This document shows, in pieces, positions 31,992-40,555 of a stretch of 64,000 nt of DNA (positions within the stretch are counted from its first letter, which is position 1; every line of letters begins with the position of its first letter). The stretch covers positions 1 to 64,000 of the forward strand of contig NZ_KV823564.1 in assembly GCF_001815985.1 (NCBI RefSeq), written 5' to 3'. A program made the position numbers and the translations under genes. Source of the DNA: Corynebacterium sp. HMSC27B11. Lineage in GTDB: Bacteria; Actinomycetota; Actinomycetes; Mycobacteriales; Mycobacteriaceae. The notes beneath the pieces are model-generated. The model ran no database searches, was not told the DNA's origin, and was given only the letters and a program-made list of their open reading frames with translations.

Positions 31992-33020
31992 CTAGACGCC
32001 GAAGCCGGCCCAGACCCCGGAGTGGATCGCCTGGTCGTAGCGGGATCCGAAGTCGTAATTGCGGGTCGCCTCCCAGCGGGTATCCCCCAGGTGCGCGCCG
32101 ATCAGCGCGCCCGTCAGCGCGGCGCGGGAGTTGCGGTTGCCCTCCCAGCTCACGGCGACGTGCAGGAAGTCCTGCGGGGCGTAGCGCTCGGCGTTGTCCA
32201 GGTAAAGCTGCGCCAGGAGCAGCGCGGAGGCCGTCGCGGAACCCGCGCCCCAGCCGCGCCCCAGGATCTTCAGGAACTTGTGGGCATCGCGGTAGAGCTC
32301 CTCGAAGTCGCCGTTGGCCAGCATGGGGCTGATCACCTTGCGTACCTCGATCACGCGGTTGACCAGCTCGATGAGCGGCACATCCGGGCCCGGCAGGTCC
32401 GTGATGAGCGCGTTCTCCAGGTCCTCGATGATGTCCGACTTCTCCTGGTCGGTGAGGATCGTGTCCTCATCGAAATGCCGGTCGCCCGCCAGCCCGGAGG
32501 CCACGTCGAGCAGATCCGAACCCGGATCCGCGAGCAGCGCGCACGCCACGACCGCTGCCGCCGCACGTGCCGGGCAGGAGTCGTGGGTCAGCGTGGTCTG
32601 CAGCACGCTCCAACCCACGCCGGTGCCGCCCTGGCCGAGGAACGCGGAGGCCGAGGAACGCAGCACCGCGCCCGAACCAGGGGAGTGGGTCGATACCTTG
32701 TCCCACTCCTTGGGGCCGTGTTCCAGCAGGCGGTCCAGGGACTCGGTGTTCGACGCGCCCGGGTAGCGCTGGTAGTCCGGGTCCCGGCGGTACGCGATGA
32801 ACTGGCTGGCGATGGTCTCCATGCCCTCGTCGCGGTCCATGTCGCCCTCGTCGATCGCCCGCATCGCGGCGGTCAGCGCCAGCGTCATCTGCGTGTCGTC
32901 GCTGATCTTCAGCTGATCCGGCAGCGGGGTGCTGTCCGACTGGGGCTCGGCGTTATAAGGAAAGCCCCATGCGTCCCCCAACGCGGTGCCGAACAGTGCC
33001 GAACGGAAGCGTTCCTTCAT
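31992..33020 (-). CDS. ADP-ribosylglycohydrolase family protein with altered metal motif
   Basis: The product is 342 aa. The N-terminal motif GTALGDAWGFPYN and SDDTQMTLAL (41-45) are the first Mg-binding motif of the DraG/ARH fold. The C-terminal motif, normally GDTDT followed by AAIAGAL, reads GNRNSRAALTGALIGAHLG, with both aspartates replaced by asparagine. Start ATG 33020 has AAGGAG 11 nt upstream; a TTG 27 nt earlier is less likely. It would remove ADP-ribose from a protein or small molecule if active. It stands alone, downstream of rpsT on the same strand. Confidence 0.8.
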   Translation of the reverse strand: MKERFRSALFGTALGDAWGFPYNAEPQSDSTPLPDQLKISDDTQMTLALTAAMRAIDEGDMDRDEGMETIASQFIAYRRDPDYQRYPGASNTESLDRLLEHGPKEWDKVSTHSPGSGAVLRSSASAFLGQGGTGVGWSVLQTTLTHDSCPARAAAAVVACALLADPGSDLLDVASGLAGDRHFDEDTILTDQEKSDIIEDLENALITDLPGPDVPLIELVNRVIEVRKVISPMLANGDFEELYRDAHKFLKILGRGWGAGSATASALLLAQLYLDNAERYAPQDFLHVAVSWEGNRNSRAALTGALIGAHLGDTRWEATRNYDFGSRYDQAIHSGVWAGFGV

Positions 33021-33083
33021 AGAACTTGTGGCTCCTTGGATTCTCAAAAAGAGGAGTGCGAAATTGCGGTTTCGCAGGAAAGC

Positions 33084-33110
33084 AAAAAGGGACCGGAGAA
33101 CCGATCCCTT
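33084..33110 (-). terminator. Terminator after rpsT
   Basis: On the minus strand GGGATCGG pairs with CCGGTCCC (one G-U pair) and is followed by TTTTT, an intrinsic terminator for rpsT. The glycohydrolase gene downstream then relies on read-through or its own promoter. Confidence 0.7.
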
Positions 33111-33177
33111 CGTACTCTAGTGGAACCCCGCGGCGGAGAAACCCCCGCGCTGCGCGGTCCCCCTGAAACGGCGTACT

Positions 33178-33441
33178 TTACTTCATGCCGTTCAGGTGTG
33201 CGGCCATGCGGGACTTCTTGTTCGCCGCGTTGTTGCGGTGCAGAACGCCCTTGGTGACGGCCTTGTCGTACAGACGAGCAGCAACGCGCATCTGCTTCTC
33301 GGCTGCATCCTTGTCGCCGGCCTCCACGAGTGCGTGGAACTTGCGGGACTCGGTGCGCAGACGGGAGCGGACTGCCTTGTTGCGCTGACGTGCGATCTCG
33401 TTGGTGAGAACGCGCTTCTTAGTCTGCTTGATGTTTGCCAT
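33178..33441 (-). CDS. rpsT: 30S ribosomal protein S20
   Basis: The product is 87 aa, the usual size. MANIKQTKKRVLTNEIARQR and NKAVRSRLRT at the N-terminus are typical of bS20, a helical protein binding the 5-prime domain of 16S rRNA. AAGGAAGAGG is the SD. Confidence 0.97.
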   Translation of the reverse strand: MANIKQTKKRVLTNEIARQRNKAVRSRLRTESRKFHALVEAGDKDAAEKQMRVAARLYDKAVTKGVLHRNNAANKKSRMAAHLNGMK

Positions 33442-33582
33442 GTGCTGGCTACCTCTTCCTTAAAAATCAGTGTTCGTGACAACCATGGTGGCCGAGTGTG
33501 TCCAACGACGTTCTCTCACACGATGCCCAAGGTCCTGCGCCGTGCGGCCGGTGGCCCGAATCCGCCATGGGGAACTCGAGGA

Positions 33583-33612
33583 ATTTTAGCAGCTGCGTGG
33601 CGCGAAACCTAA
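33583..33612 (-). promoter_or_regulatory. Candidate rpsT promoter
   Basis: On the minus strand TTAGGT (33612-33607) and TAAAAT (33588-33583) are 18 nt apart. The resulting leader would be about 135 nt, long enough for S20 autoregulation. Confidence 0.5.
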
Positions 33613-33617
33613 CCGGC

Positions 33618-34187
33618 CTAGTGCCAGCCGTAGTCCTCGCGGAGCCGCTGGGCGATGCGGTCGTAGCGCCGTTCCGGCATGTGCAGCCCGCGCCGCAGGA
33701 TCTGCGACTCCGGGATTTCGAGGATCTTGTCGAGGCGCACCCAGCTTTCGCTGCGGTTCATGTCCCACGCGCCCGGCCCGATCGCGGTCCAGTTGTCGTG
33801 ATTGCGGTGCTCTTCGTTCGACGAGATCAGCAGGGTCAGCAGCGTGTGGTGGTTACGTCCGACGATGAGGACGGCGCGTCGTTGGATCTCTGCCCCGCGG
33901 TTGGGGCGAATGTCTGCCCACACCACCTCACCGGGGTCCGCCTGGCCGTCCATGTCTGGTGCGTAGATCGTGGCGCGCGCGTGCACATGCGTTGGTGTTT
34001 TGACGGTGGGCTCGGGCGGCACGTAGCGCACGCTCGCGGATTCCGTGAGCCCCAGCTCGGAGTTCAATAGCTCGAGCCCCTCGGCCAGGTTCCCGTAGTG
34101 CCGGAAGTGCCGGTTGAGCAGCCGGGTGATCCGGCCGGGCCGGTCCTGCTGCTTCGGTTGCGGTGGCGTCCTGTCGAAAAGGGGCAT
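33618..34187 (-). CDS. PemK/MazF-like protein without visible antitoxin
   Basis: The product is 189 aa. The C-terminal part (from about 87) reads GEVVWADIRPN then RRAVLIVGR, which matches the PemK/MazF mRNA-interferase fold. The N-terminal 85 residues form a basic extension. No short antitoxin gene lies next to it: upstream is the divergent lepA and downstream is rpsT. The start follows a TAAGAT -10 by 7 nt, so it is probably leaderless. It may be a chromosomal member with a different role from a classic toxin. Confidence 0.75.
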   Translation of the reverse strand: MPLFDRTPPQPKQQDRPGRITRLLNRHFRHYGNLAEGLELLNSELGLTESASVRYVPPEPTVKTPTHVHARATIYAPDMDGQADPGEVVWADIRPNRGAEIQRRAVLIVGRNHHTLLTLLISSNEEHRNHDNWTAIGPGAWDMNRSESWVRLDKILEIPESQILRRGLHMPERRYDRIAQRLREDYGWH

Positions 34188-34194
34188 AGCGCTG

Positions 34195-34200
34195 ATCTTA
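34195..34200 (-). promoter_or_regulatory. -10 (TAAGAT) of the PemK-like gene, leaderless
   Basis: On the minus strand TAAGAT is followed by 7 nt and the ATG at 34187. No SD is present. Confidence 0.55.
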
Positions 34201-34260
34201 TCGCGCCCGGTAGGCGGGGCGTGCGGAACGAGGCGCGACGATAGTGCACAATCCGCGGAA

Positions 34261-34271
34261 CATAGTAGGGT
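34261..34271 (+). promoter_or_regulatory. Candidate lepA -10 region
   Basis: Overlapping CATAGT (34261-34266) and TAGGGT (34266-34271) lie about 70 nt before lepA in the space shared with the divergent PemK-like gene. Confidence 0.4.
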
Positions 34272-34339
34272 TTGGATAGCGATTTACCCCCGCACGGTGC
34301 TGGGGAGAAGTGGCTTGAAGGAGAGTCGAGGAGTACGGC

Positions 34340-36193
34340 ATGAGCGCCAAGCAGAAGAACTACGCCATCGAGACGTTTACGGAGCCCGAGCGGATCCGAA
34401 ACTTCTGCATCATCGCGCACATCGACCACGGGAAGTCGACGCTGGCGGACCGCATCCTCGACCTCTCCGGCGTCATCGAACACCGCGATATGCGCGACCG
34501 CTACCTGGACAACATGGAGCTGGAGCGGGAGCGCGGCATCACCATTAAGGCGCAGAACGTGCGCATCCCGTGGGTGCCGAAGTCCGGTGAGCACGAGGGC
34601 GAGGAGCTGGTTCTCCAGCTCATTGATACCCCGGGCCACGTGGACTTCACCTACGAGGTCTCCCGCGCCCTCGAGGCATGTGAGGGCGCGATCCTGCTGG
34701 TCGACGCAGCCCAGGGTATTGAGGCCCAGACCCTGGCGAACCTCTACCTCGCGATGGATAAGGACCTGGAGATCATCCCGGTCCTGAACAAGATCGACCT
34801 CCCGGCCGCCGATCCGGAGAAGTACTCCCAGGAGCTGGCGAACATCATCGGCTGCGAGCCGGAGGAGGTTCTGCGCGTCTCGGGTAAGACGGGTGAGGGC
34901 GTGCCGGAGCTGCTGGACCGGGTCTGCGAGCTTGTCCCGCACCCGGTGGGTGACCCGGATGCCCCGGCCCGCGCGCTGATCTTCGACTCGGTCTACGACA
35001 CTTACCGCGGCGTGGTGACCTACGTCCGCATGATGGACGGTCGCCTGAATGACCGCGAGAAGAACAAGATGATGTCCACCGGGACGGAGCACGACACCCT
35101 GGAGATCGGTGTTGTCTCCCCGGGGCCGACGAAGACTAAGGGCCTTGGCGTGGGCGAGGTGGGCTACCTCATCACCGGTGTGAAGGACGTCCGCCAGTCC
35201 AAGGTCGGCGATACCGTCACCCTGGCGCACAACGGCGCGACCGAGCCGCTGCAGGGCTACGCGGAGCCGAAGCCGATGGTCTACTCGGGTCTGTTCCCGA
35301 TCTCCGCGGACCAGTACCCGGAGCTGCGCGAGGCCATCGAGAAGCTGCAGCTCAACGACGCCTCCCTGAGCTTCGAGCCGGAGACCTCCGTCGCCCTGGG
35401 CTTCGGTTTCCGCTGCGGCTTCCTGGGCCTGCTGCACATGGAGATCACCCGCACCCGCCTGGAGCGGGAGTTCGGCCTGGATCTAATCTCCACCGCCCCG
35501 TCCGTGGTCTACCGCGTGATCCAGGAGGACGGCACGGAGACCTTCGTGCGCAACCCGTCCGACTGGCCGGGCGGCAAGCTGCAGGCGGTCTACGAGCCGA
35601 TGGTGGATATGACGATCATCGTGCCGGAAGCTTTCCTGGGTGGGACCATGGAGCTGTGTCAGTCCAAGCGCGGCCAGATGAAGAACATGGACTTCCTCTC
35701 CCAGGACCGCGTGGAGCTGCGCTACCGCATCCCGCTGGGCGAGATCATCTTCGACTTCTTCGATTCCTTGAAGTCCCGCACCAAGGGTTATGCCTCCCTG
35801 AACTACGAGGAGGCCGGCGAGGAGCAGGCGGACCTGGTGAAGGTGGATATCCTGCTGCAGGGTGAGCCGGTGGATGCGTTCAGTGCGATCGTGCACCGCG
35901 AGAATGCTCACTACTACGGCAACAAGATGGCCGTGAAGCTCAAGGATCTGATTCCGCGCCAGCAGTTCGAGGTGCCGATCCAGGCTGCCATCGGTTCGAA
36001 GATCATCGCGCGTGAGAACATCCGCGCGCTGCGCAAGGACGTCCTCGCGAAGTGCTACGGCGGTGACATTTCGCGTAAGCGCAAGCTGCTGGAGAAGCAG
36101 AAGGAAGGTAAGAAGCGCATGAAGAACATCGGTACCGTCTCGGTGCCGCAGGAGGCCTTCGTCGCTGCCCTGTCCACCGGGGGCGAGGACTAA
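34340..36193 (+). CDS. lepA: Elongation factor 4 (LepA)
   Basis: This ribosomal GTPase acts in back-translocation or 30S biogenesis. The product is 617 aa. G1 [13 protein letters not shown] is at about 28-40, G3 [11 protein letters not shown] near 96, and G4 NKIDLPAAD near 150. The C-terminal domain unique to LepA reads [20 protein letters not shown], then [29 protein letters not shown] precedes the ATG. Confidence 0.97.
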   Translation: MSAKQKNYAIETFTEPERIRNFCIIAHIDHGKSTLADRILDLSGVIEHRDMRDRYLDNMELERERGITIKAQNVRIPWVPKSGEHEGEELVLQLIDTPGHVDFTYEVSRALEACEGAILLVDAAQGIEAQTLANLYLAMDKDLEIIPVLNKIDLPAADPEKYSQELANIIGCEPEEVLRVSGKTGEGVPELLDRVCELVPHPVGDPDAPARALIFDSVYDTYRGVVTYVRMMDGRLNDREKNKMMSTGTEHDTLEIGVVSPGPTKTKGLGVGEVGYLITGVKDVRQSKVGDTVTLAHNGATEPLQGYAEPKPMVYSGLFPISADQYPELREAIEKLQLNDASLSFEPETSVALGFGFRCGFLGLLHMEITRTRLEREFGLDLISTAPSVVYRVIQEDGTETFVRNPSDWPGGKLQAVYEPMVDMTIIVPEAFLGGTMELCQSKRGQMKNMDFLSQDRVELRYRIPLGEIIFDFFDSLKSRTKGYASLNYEEAGEEQADLVKVDILLQGEPVDAFSAIVHRENAHYYGNKMAVKLKDLIPRQQFEVPIQAAIGSKIIARENIRALRKDVLAKCYGGDISRKRKLLEKQKEGKKRMKNIGTVSVPQEAFVAALSTGGED

Positions 36194-36462
36194 CTTCCTT
36201 CCTTTATGACGACGACCGGCCGCCAAATTTGGCGTCGCCGGGTCGTTGTGTATTTCAGCTGCTCTGGGTTGTGCGCGTGAACCCGTGGGCTCACGCGGCG
36301 GGAGGGCAAGCGGGCTTTGTGATCCTTAGCTGCCGAATCCTGCTGTGCAGAGGCGTTGGCGGCACTGCCTGAGTCGGCGGCATCGTTGGAATCTTCAGAT
36401 CCGCAGGCGCTTAATCCCATCGCGGCGACGGTGAGTAGGACTAGGGCAGGCATGCGCTTCAT
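36190..36462 (-). pseudogene. Truncated lipoprotein gene fused to a repeat element
   Basis: From ATG 36462 (AAGGG 7 nt upstream) the frame reads a signal peptide with lipobox LSAC (Cys20) and a Ser/Ala/Asp-rich stretch, as in secreted corynebacterial lipoproteins. After about 47 residues it enters the repeat at 36204-36322, and the remaining codons are repeat-derived (RLPSRRVSPRVHAHNPE). The stop even overlaps the end of lepA. The mature domain is therefore lost. It could still make a short lipopeptide, but homology should end at the repeat. Confidence 0.65.
36204..36322. repeat. Interspersed palindromic repeat, copy A
   Basis: These 119 nt match 37626-37746 at roughly 88% by eye, in the same orientation. 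Each copy has two hairpins: ACGACGACCGGCCGCCAA against its near complement, and CGCGTGAACCC (36274-36284) with GGGCTCACGCG (36287-36297). It is downstream of lepA and could act as its terminator. Confidence 0.85.
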
Positions 36463-36519
36463 GAAAATGCCCTTAAGCAAAGCAAAGATTCGTATTAATG
36501 AAGAAGCCTAGCGCTTCCG

Positions 36520-37449
36520 CTAGTCATTCACAGTGAGAACAACCTTTCCCAGCGCGTGGCCCGACTCGACCTCCTGGTAGCCCTCGGCGGCGGCGCTGAA
36601 AGGTAGCTCTCTGCCGATCACCGGGCGCATCGCGCCGTCCGCGACCAAGCGGGCGAGCTCCGCGAAACGCTCTTGGGTGCGGATTCGAGTGATGCCACTG
36701 CCACCCAGGCGGGCGGCCAGCTGCTTGTCTGCGGCGCTGCGGATCGCGCCCTCTGGTGCAAGGTGCGCCAGCCCCTCCAAGACCTCGCCGCCGACTAGAT
36801 CCAGGATGCCGTCCACTGGTGGAACGGTGACGTGGGAACCGGTCTTGCCTAGCTCCGCGGTGTCCATAAACCGCGCCCCCAGGCGCTCTACCAGCGCCTT
36901 CTTGCGAGCACTGGCAATGCCGATGACCTCAATGTCGAAATGCCGCGCTAACTGCAGGGCATGCGTGCCCACACCGCCACCTGCGCCGATCACCAGCAGA
37001 CGGGCGCCCTCATCCGGCCAAGTCTCCAGGTCGTGCAGTTCTGCCAAAGCGTCGTAGGCGGTCCCGGCAGCCGCGGGGAGGCAGGTGGCATCCGTGGCCT
37101 CTACACCGCTGGGGATAGCTGCGGTCGAGGTGGCGTCCAAAAGAACAAGAGCATCGCTCGCAGCACCAGTGCCGGAGAAAGCCGAGCCGAAGACGCGATC
37201 ACCTGGTGAGAAACCGGTAGAAGGGTCGGCCTGCACGACGGTGCCGGCGGCCTCGCGGCCCATGGCCATGGGGAAAGAGACCGGGAAGGAACCCTGGCGC
37301 TGGCCATTCCGCACTTTAATGTCGCCGGGGTTCAAGCTGATCGCCGTGGGGCGGATCAGCACGCTGCCGGGCTGCCAGGTGAGGTCGGCGACGTCGAGGA
37401 AGCGGGTGACATCGGGGCCGCCGAAGGATTCAAAGCCGAAGATGCGCAT
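36520..37449 (-). CDS. NADP-dependent oxidoreductase, MDR/quinone reductase type
   Basis: The product is 309 aa from ATG 37449. This start was chosen because a TACCAT -10 ends 7 nt before it; an ATG three codons earlier falls inside that hexamer. The medium-chain dehydrogenase fold shows ISLNPGDIKVRNG, MGREAAGTVV and the cofactor loop GAGGGVGTHALQLA. The Cys/His ligands of zinc enzymes are absent, so it is the zinc-free quinone-reductase type. The substrate is unknown. It lies between the two repeat copies. Confidence 0.85.
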   Translation of the reverse strand: MRIFGFESFGGPDVTRFLDVADLTWQPGSVLIRPTAISLNPGDIKVRNGQRQGSFPVSFPMAMGREAAGTVVQADPSTGFSPGDRVFGSAFSGTGAASDALVLLDATSTAAIPSGVEATDATCLPAAAGTAYDALAELHDLETWPDEGARLLVIGAGGGVGTHALQLARHFDIEVIGIASARKKALVERLGARFMDTAELGKTGSHVTVPPVDGILDLVGGEVLEGLAHLAPEGAIRSAADKQLAARLGGSGITRIRTQERFAELARLVADGAMRPVIGRELPFSAAAEGYQEVESGHALGKVVLTVND

Positions 37450-37456
37450 GAACCCC

Positions 37457-37462
37457 ATGGTA
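37457..37462 (-). promoter_or_regulatory. -10 (TACCAT) of the oxidoreductase gene, leaderless
   Basis: On the minus strand TACCAT is followed by 7 nt and the ATG at 37449. Confidence 0.45.
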
Positions 37463-37470
37463 GGGGTCCG

Positions 37471-37625
37471 CTAGTTCTTGGCGAAGCGGCGCATGGGGAA
37501 AGCGAACAGAGCCCCGGAGATGTTGTGCCAGACCGCGGCGATCGCGCCCGGGATAGCAGCCTCGGAGCTCCAGTACGTGCCCGCCATCGCGGAGGACAGG
37601 CCTGCGGATTGGGTGGCGACCTCGA
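37471..37625 (-). pseudogene. C-terminal fragment of a second BASS transporter gene
   Basis: The translated fragment (EVATQSAGLSSAMAGTYWSS, then EAAIPGAIAAVWHNISGALF) is nearly identical to the end of the intact transporter at 37751-38788. It begins exactly where repeat copy B ends (37625/37626) and stops with RRFAKN. All earlier transmembrane helices are missing. It is a remnant of a duplicated gene. Confidence 0.88.
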
Positions 37626-37746
37626 TTATGACGACGACCCGGCCGCCAAACTTGGCGTCGCCGGATCGTTGTGTATTGAAGCTGTCTCTGGGTTGTGCGC
37701 GTGAACCCGTGGGCTCACGCGCCGGGAGGGTGAGCAAGCTCTGTGA
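37626..37746. repeat. Interspersed palindromic repeat, copy B
   Basis: This is a 121 nt partner of copy A (36204-36322). It lies 4 nt after the stop codon of the intact BASS gene and abuts the BASS fragment. Both hairpins are conserved, including CGCGTGAACCC with GGGCTCACGCG. Confidence 0.85.
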
Positions 37747-37750
37747 GCTT

Positions 37751-38788
37751 TTAGTCCGCGACCGGGGTCGGGACCTCCTCTGGGTTTGCCTGCTTGGTTT
37801 CCTGCTGTGCGGGCTGTGCGGCGCGCTTGGCGTCGATGCGGCGGGCCAGGAAGGCGAAGATCGCGCCGGAAATGTTGTGCCAGACCGCGGCGATCGCGCC
37901 CGGGATAGCAGCCTCGGGGCTCCAGTACTTGCCTGCCATCGCGGAGGACAGGCCTGCGGACTGGGTGGCGACCTCGATGGAGGTGGTGCGGGCGACGGCC
38001 TGTGGGTAACCGAAGACCTTGGCTGCCAGGAAGCCCAGGCCGTAGCCGATGGCGTTGTGCAGGATCACCGCGATGAGGGTGAGCAGGCCGACCTGGGCGA
38101 GGGTGTCGGAGGACTTCGCGACAGCGGGGAAGACCACTCCACCGATGGCGATGATGGACAGCCACGGCAGGATCGGCAGCAGCGCGGTGACGAAGCGGTC
38201 GAAGATCACGCGGATGACCAGGCCGCCGACGACGGGCAGCAGCACCGTCTGGACCAGGGACCAGGCCATGTTCGCGCCGTCGACCGGGGTCTCCTCACCG
38301 GCGAGCAGCAGCATGATGATCGGGGTGGCGATGGGGGACAGGATCGTCGACACGGAAGTCATGGCGACGGAGAGGGCGACGTCGCCCTTCGCGAGGTAGG
38401 CGACCACGTTGGAGGTGGTGCCGCCGGGGACGGAGCCCAGCATCAGCAGGCCGATGGCGAGCATCGGGTTGAGCCCCAGCAGCTTGGCGACCGCGACCGC
38501 GCCCAGCGGCATGATGATGAACTGGGCGACGACGCCGATGAAGATCGGCCAGGGGCGGCGCAGGATCTCCTTGAAGTCCGGCAGGGTCAGCGTGAGCCCC
38601 ATGCACAGCATGATGATGGCGATCATCGTGGAGACGTGCGGGGCCAGCGGGGTGAAGGTGCCCGGGGAGAAGAAGGCCAGGGCAGAGCCAGCCAAGATGA
38701 ACGCCGGGAAAGCGAAGACGGCGATACGTGCCGAGCGCTCTTCGGCGTCCACGGTGGTGGTGTTCGTGGTGTTGTCGTGCTGTGTCAT
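37751..38788 (-). CDS. Bile acid:sodium symporter (BASS) family transporter
   Basis: The product is 345 aa with about nine to ten hydrophobic helices from residue 23 onward. Family motifs include MGLTLTLPDFK, GSVPGGTTSNVVAYLAKGD and the late EVATQSAGLSSAM, which line the sodium and substrate sites. Such proteins import organic anions with sodium; the substrate here is unknown. TATAGT ends 6 nt before the ATG, so the message is probably leaderless. The gene's end is duplicated as the fragment at 37471-37625. Confidence 0.92.
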   Translation of the reverse strand: MTQHDNTTNTTTVDAEERSARIAVFAFPAFILAGSALAFFSPGTFTPLAPHVSTMIAIIMLCMGLTLTLPDFKEILRRPWPIFIGVVAQFIIMPLGAVAVAKLLGLNPMLAIGLLMLGSVPGGTTSNVVAYLAKGDVALSVAMTSVSTILSPIATPIIMLLLAGEETPVDGANMAWSLVQTVLLPVVGGLVIRVIFDRFVTALLPILPWLSIIAIGGVVFPAVAKSSDTLAQVGLLTLIAVILHNAIGYGLGFLAAKVFGYPQAVARTTSIEVATQSAGLSSAMAGKYWSPEAAIPGAIAAVWHNISGAIFAFLARRIDAKRAAQPAQQETKQANPEEVPTPVAD

Positions 38789-38794
38789 AAACCC

Positions 38795-38800
38795 ACTATA
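38795..38800 (-). promoter_or_regulatory. BASS gene -10 (TATAGT), leaderless
   Basis: On the minus strand TATAGT is separated from the ATG at 38788 by 6 nt. Confidence 0.6.
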
Positions 38801-38936
38801 TGGGATTAAGTTCCCAAAGTGTGAAACGGGGCGGTTTTGTGCTGAGTATGGCTAAGCTGGAGCGAAAGTGTTCAACAGAGCGCGGCCGTCAGCCCGGCGG
38901 GCGCAGCGCGCGTGAGGATTAAGGGAGGTGTGCGCG

Positions 38937-39566
38937 ATGTTGACCGGCGGAGAAGGATCCACGACCTGGTTCACGAGCGATCTGCATCTTGGGCACCCCT
39001 TGGTGTCCGGCATTAGGGGTTTCGGCGAGGACGAGGCCGGGGTCGCCCGGCACGACGCCACGCTGCTAGGCAACCTTCGCGAAGCCCTGCAAGAGGGGGA
39101 TCACCTGTGGATCCTTGGAGATATCTCCAGCGGCTGGGAACCACAAGAAGAGGCAGCACTCGACAAGATCCAGGCGGCACTGAAGGCGGATGACATGCCG
39201 CGGGTCTACCTCCACCTGGTGAGCGGAAACCACGACTCGACCCATCCACTGCACACGCACGCCTACCTGCGCCAGCCCCGCTTCCTGGAGGTCTTCGATT
39301 CTGTGCAATCGATGCAAAACCTCCTCTGGGAGGGACACACGGTGTGGCTCAACCATTTCCCGCGCCCCGGCCAGGACCATATCCCGGGTGGTTCCCGCCA
39401 CGACGAGCTGCGCCTGGACGTGCCCTGGATGCTGCACGGCCACCTTCACTCGCCGACCCCCATCACCGGGGCCGGCCAGGTCGACGTGGGTGTGGACCCC
39501 TGGGGGCTGAAGCCGGTGGTCAAGGAGGAGCTCATGGAAACCCTCATGGCCTCCGGGAGGGACTAA
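38937..39566 (+). CDS. Metallophosphoesterase (calcineurin-like)
   Basis: The product is 209 aa from ATG 38937 with GGGAGG 8 nt upstream. It contains the metal-binding motifs in order: SDLHLGH, GDISSG, GNHD, a lone NHFP and HGHLH near the C-terminus. It hydrolyses a phosphoester, but the substrate cannot be told. It is small, like stand-alone bacterial phosphodiesterases of this fold. It is divergent from the BASS transporter. Confidence 0.88.
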   Translation: MLTGGEGSTTWFTSDLHLGHPLVSGIRGFGEDEAGVARHDATLLGNLREALQEGDHLWILGDISSGWEPQEEAALDKIQAALKADDMPRVYLHLVSGNHDSTHPLHTHAYLRQPRFLEVFDSVQSMQNLLWEGHTVWLNHFPRPGQDHIPGGSRHDELRLDVPWMLHGHLHSPTPITGAGQVDVGVDPWGLKPVVKEELMETLMASGRD

Positions 39567-39637
39567 GCACTGAGCTGCTCGAGGGTTTGCGCTGAGAAAA
39601 ATCGGACAGGCTGCATTGCTCTGAGAAGCCTCTAAGG

Positions 39638-39643
39638 TAGGGT
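39638..39643 (+). promoter_or_regulatory. Candidate -10 (TAGGGT) of the serine-hydrolase-like gene
   Basis: TAGGGT lies 76 nt before the GTG start, within a 153 nt gap that otherwise shows nothing. Confidence 0.35.
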
Positions 39644-39719
39644 TAATCCGAAAACCTCGTGCCCTCAGCTGCATTTCTCCTGCTGCGGGCGCCCCTGGAC
39701 GTTGAAAGGTGGGAAGACC

Positions 39720-40490
39720 GTGAAGTTCAATATTCGCACTGCCGCGACACCGGCGCGCTCGCTCGCTGCCGTACTCCTCGGTGCGGGCCTTACTGTCTCC
39801 GCCGTCGCTGGCCCGGTTGGTGCAACGAACGCGGCGAAGCAGGAAGCGCTTGCAGCGTGGCCCGCGACGTCCGAAGATCTGGGCAAGTACATCGCCAACG
39901 TGCCAGCCGAGACGACGATGGCCGTCGTCACCCCGAAGGGGATCGCGAAGACCGGCAATGCCGACGAACCGCGCCCCGGCCTGTCCGTGATGAAGATGTA
40001 TATCGCGGACTACGTCCTGAAGTCCGGGGACAAGTCCGGCCGGGACTGGTACCTCACGCAGAAGATGCTGCGGATCTCCGACGACGATGCCGCTAATCAG
40101 CTCTATAAGAAGTACCCGGAGGCGATCACCAAGACCGCCCAGCGCTATGGCCTGTGGAGCACCGTGGCGGGGGATAAGTGGGGCACCTCGCTGACGAGCG
40201 CGACGGACGCCGCGGTCTTCCTCGATAATCTGCGCAAGCACACCCCCAACTCCCCGGTGTTGTTCTGGATGGGCACGGCGGCCCCTGTGGCCAGCGACGG
40301 CACCCGCCAAAACTGGGGCACCGCGCAGCTGCCGGGCGCCGAAGGCACCAAGTGGGGCTGGTCCGATTACGGCCAGACCGCGGTGAGCTCCGCCAGCTAC
40401 GGCGCGAATTACACCGCCGCCGCCTTCACCTGGGGTGGGCCTGCCAAGCAGACGGAAGATGTGAAATCCGCCCGCCCACACTCCTGGTAG
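39720..40490 (+). CDS. Secreted serine-hydrolase-like protein
   Basis: The product is 256 aa from a GTG with GAAAGG 10 nt upstream. The first 35 or so residues form a signal peptide (hydrophobic AAVLLGAGLTVSAVAGPVGA). A possible SxxK pair is Ser89-Val-Met-Lys92 in GLSVMKMYIADYV, SDDDAANQL follows at 120-128, and KWGW lies near the C-terminus. This resembles a penicillin-binding/class A beta-lactamase-like fold in a short form. The role is unknown; a cell-wall or lipid target is possible. Confidence 0.65.
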   Translation: MKFNIRTAATPARSLAAVLLGAGLTVSAVAGPVGATNAAKQEALAAWPATSEDLGKYIANVPAETTMAVVTPKGIAKTGNADEPRPGLSVMKMYIADYVLKSGDKSGRDWYLTQKMLRISDDDAANQLYKKYPEAITKTAQRYGLWSTVAGDKWGTSLTSATDAAVFLDNLRKHTPNSPVLFWMGTAAPVASDGTRQNWGTAQLPGAEGTKWGWSDYGQTAVSSASYGANYTAAAFTWGGPAKQTEDVKSARPHSW

Positions 40491-40555
40491 TCGCTTAAGT
40501 CACCTAGACTGGTTCCTCAAGAAAAGGGTTCTTCCCTTGAAGGAGGAAACAGACT

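Noticed and set aside
37478-38809. 443-codon plus-strand frame over the BASS gene
   Set aside because: Low-complexity Asp/Gly/Gln/Arg composition antisense to a clear membrane transporter.
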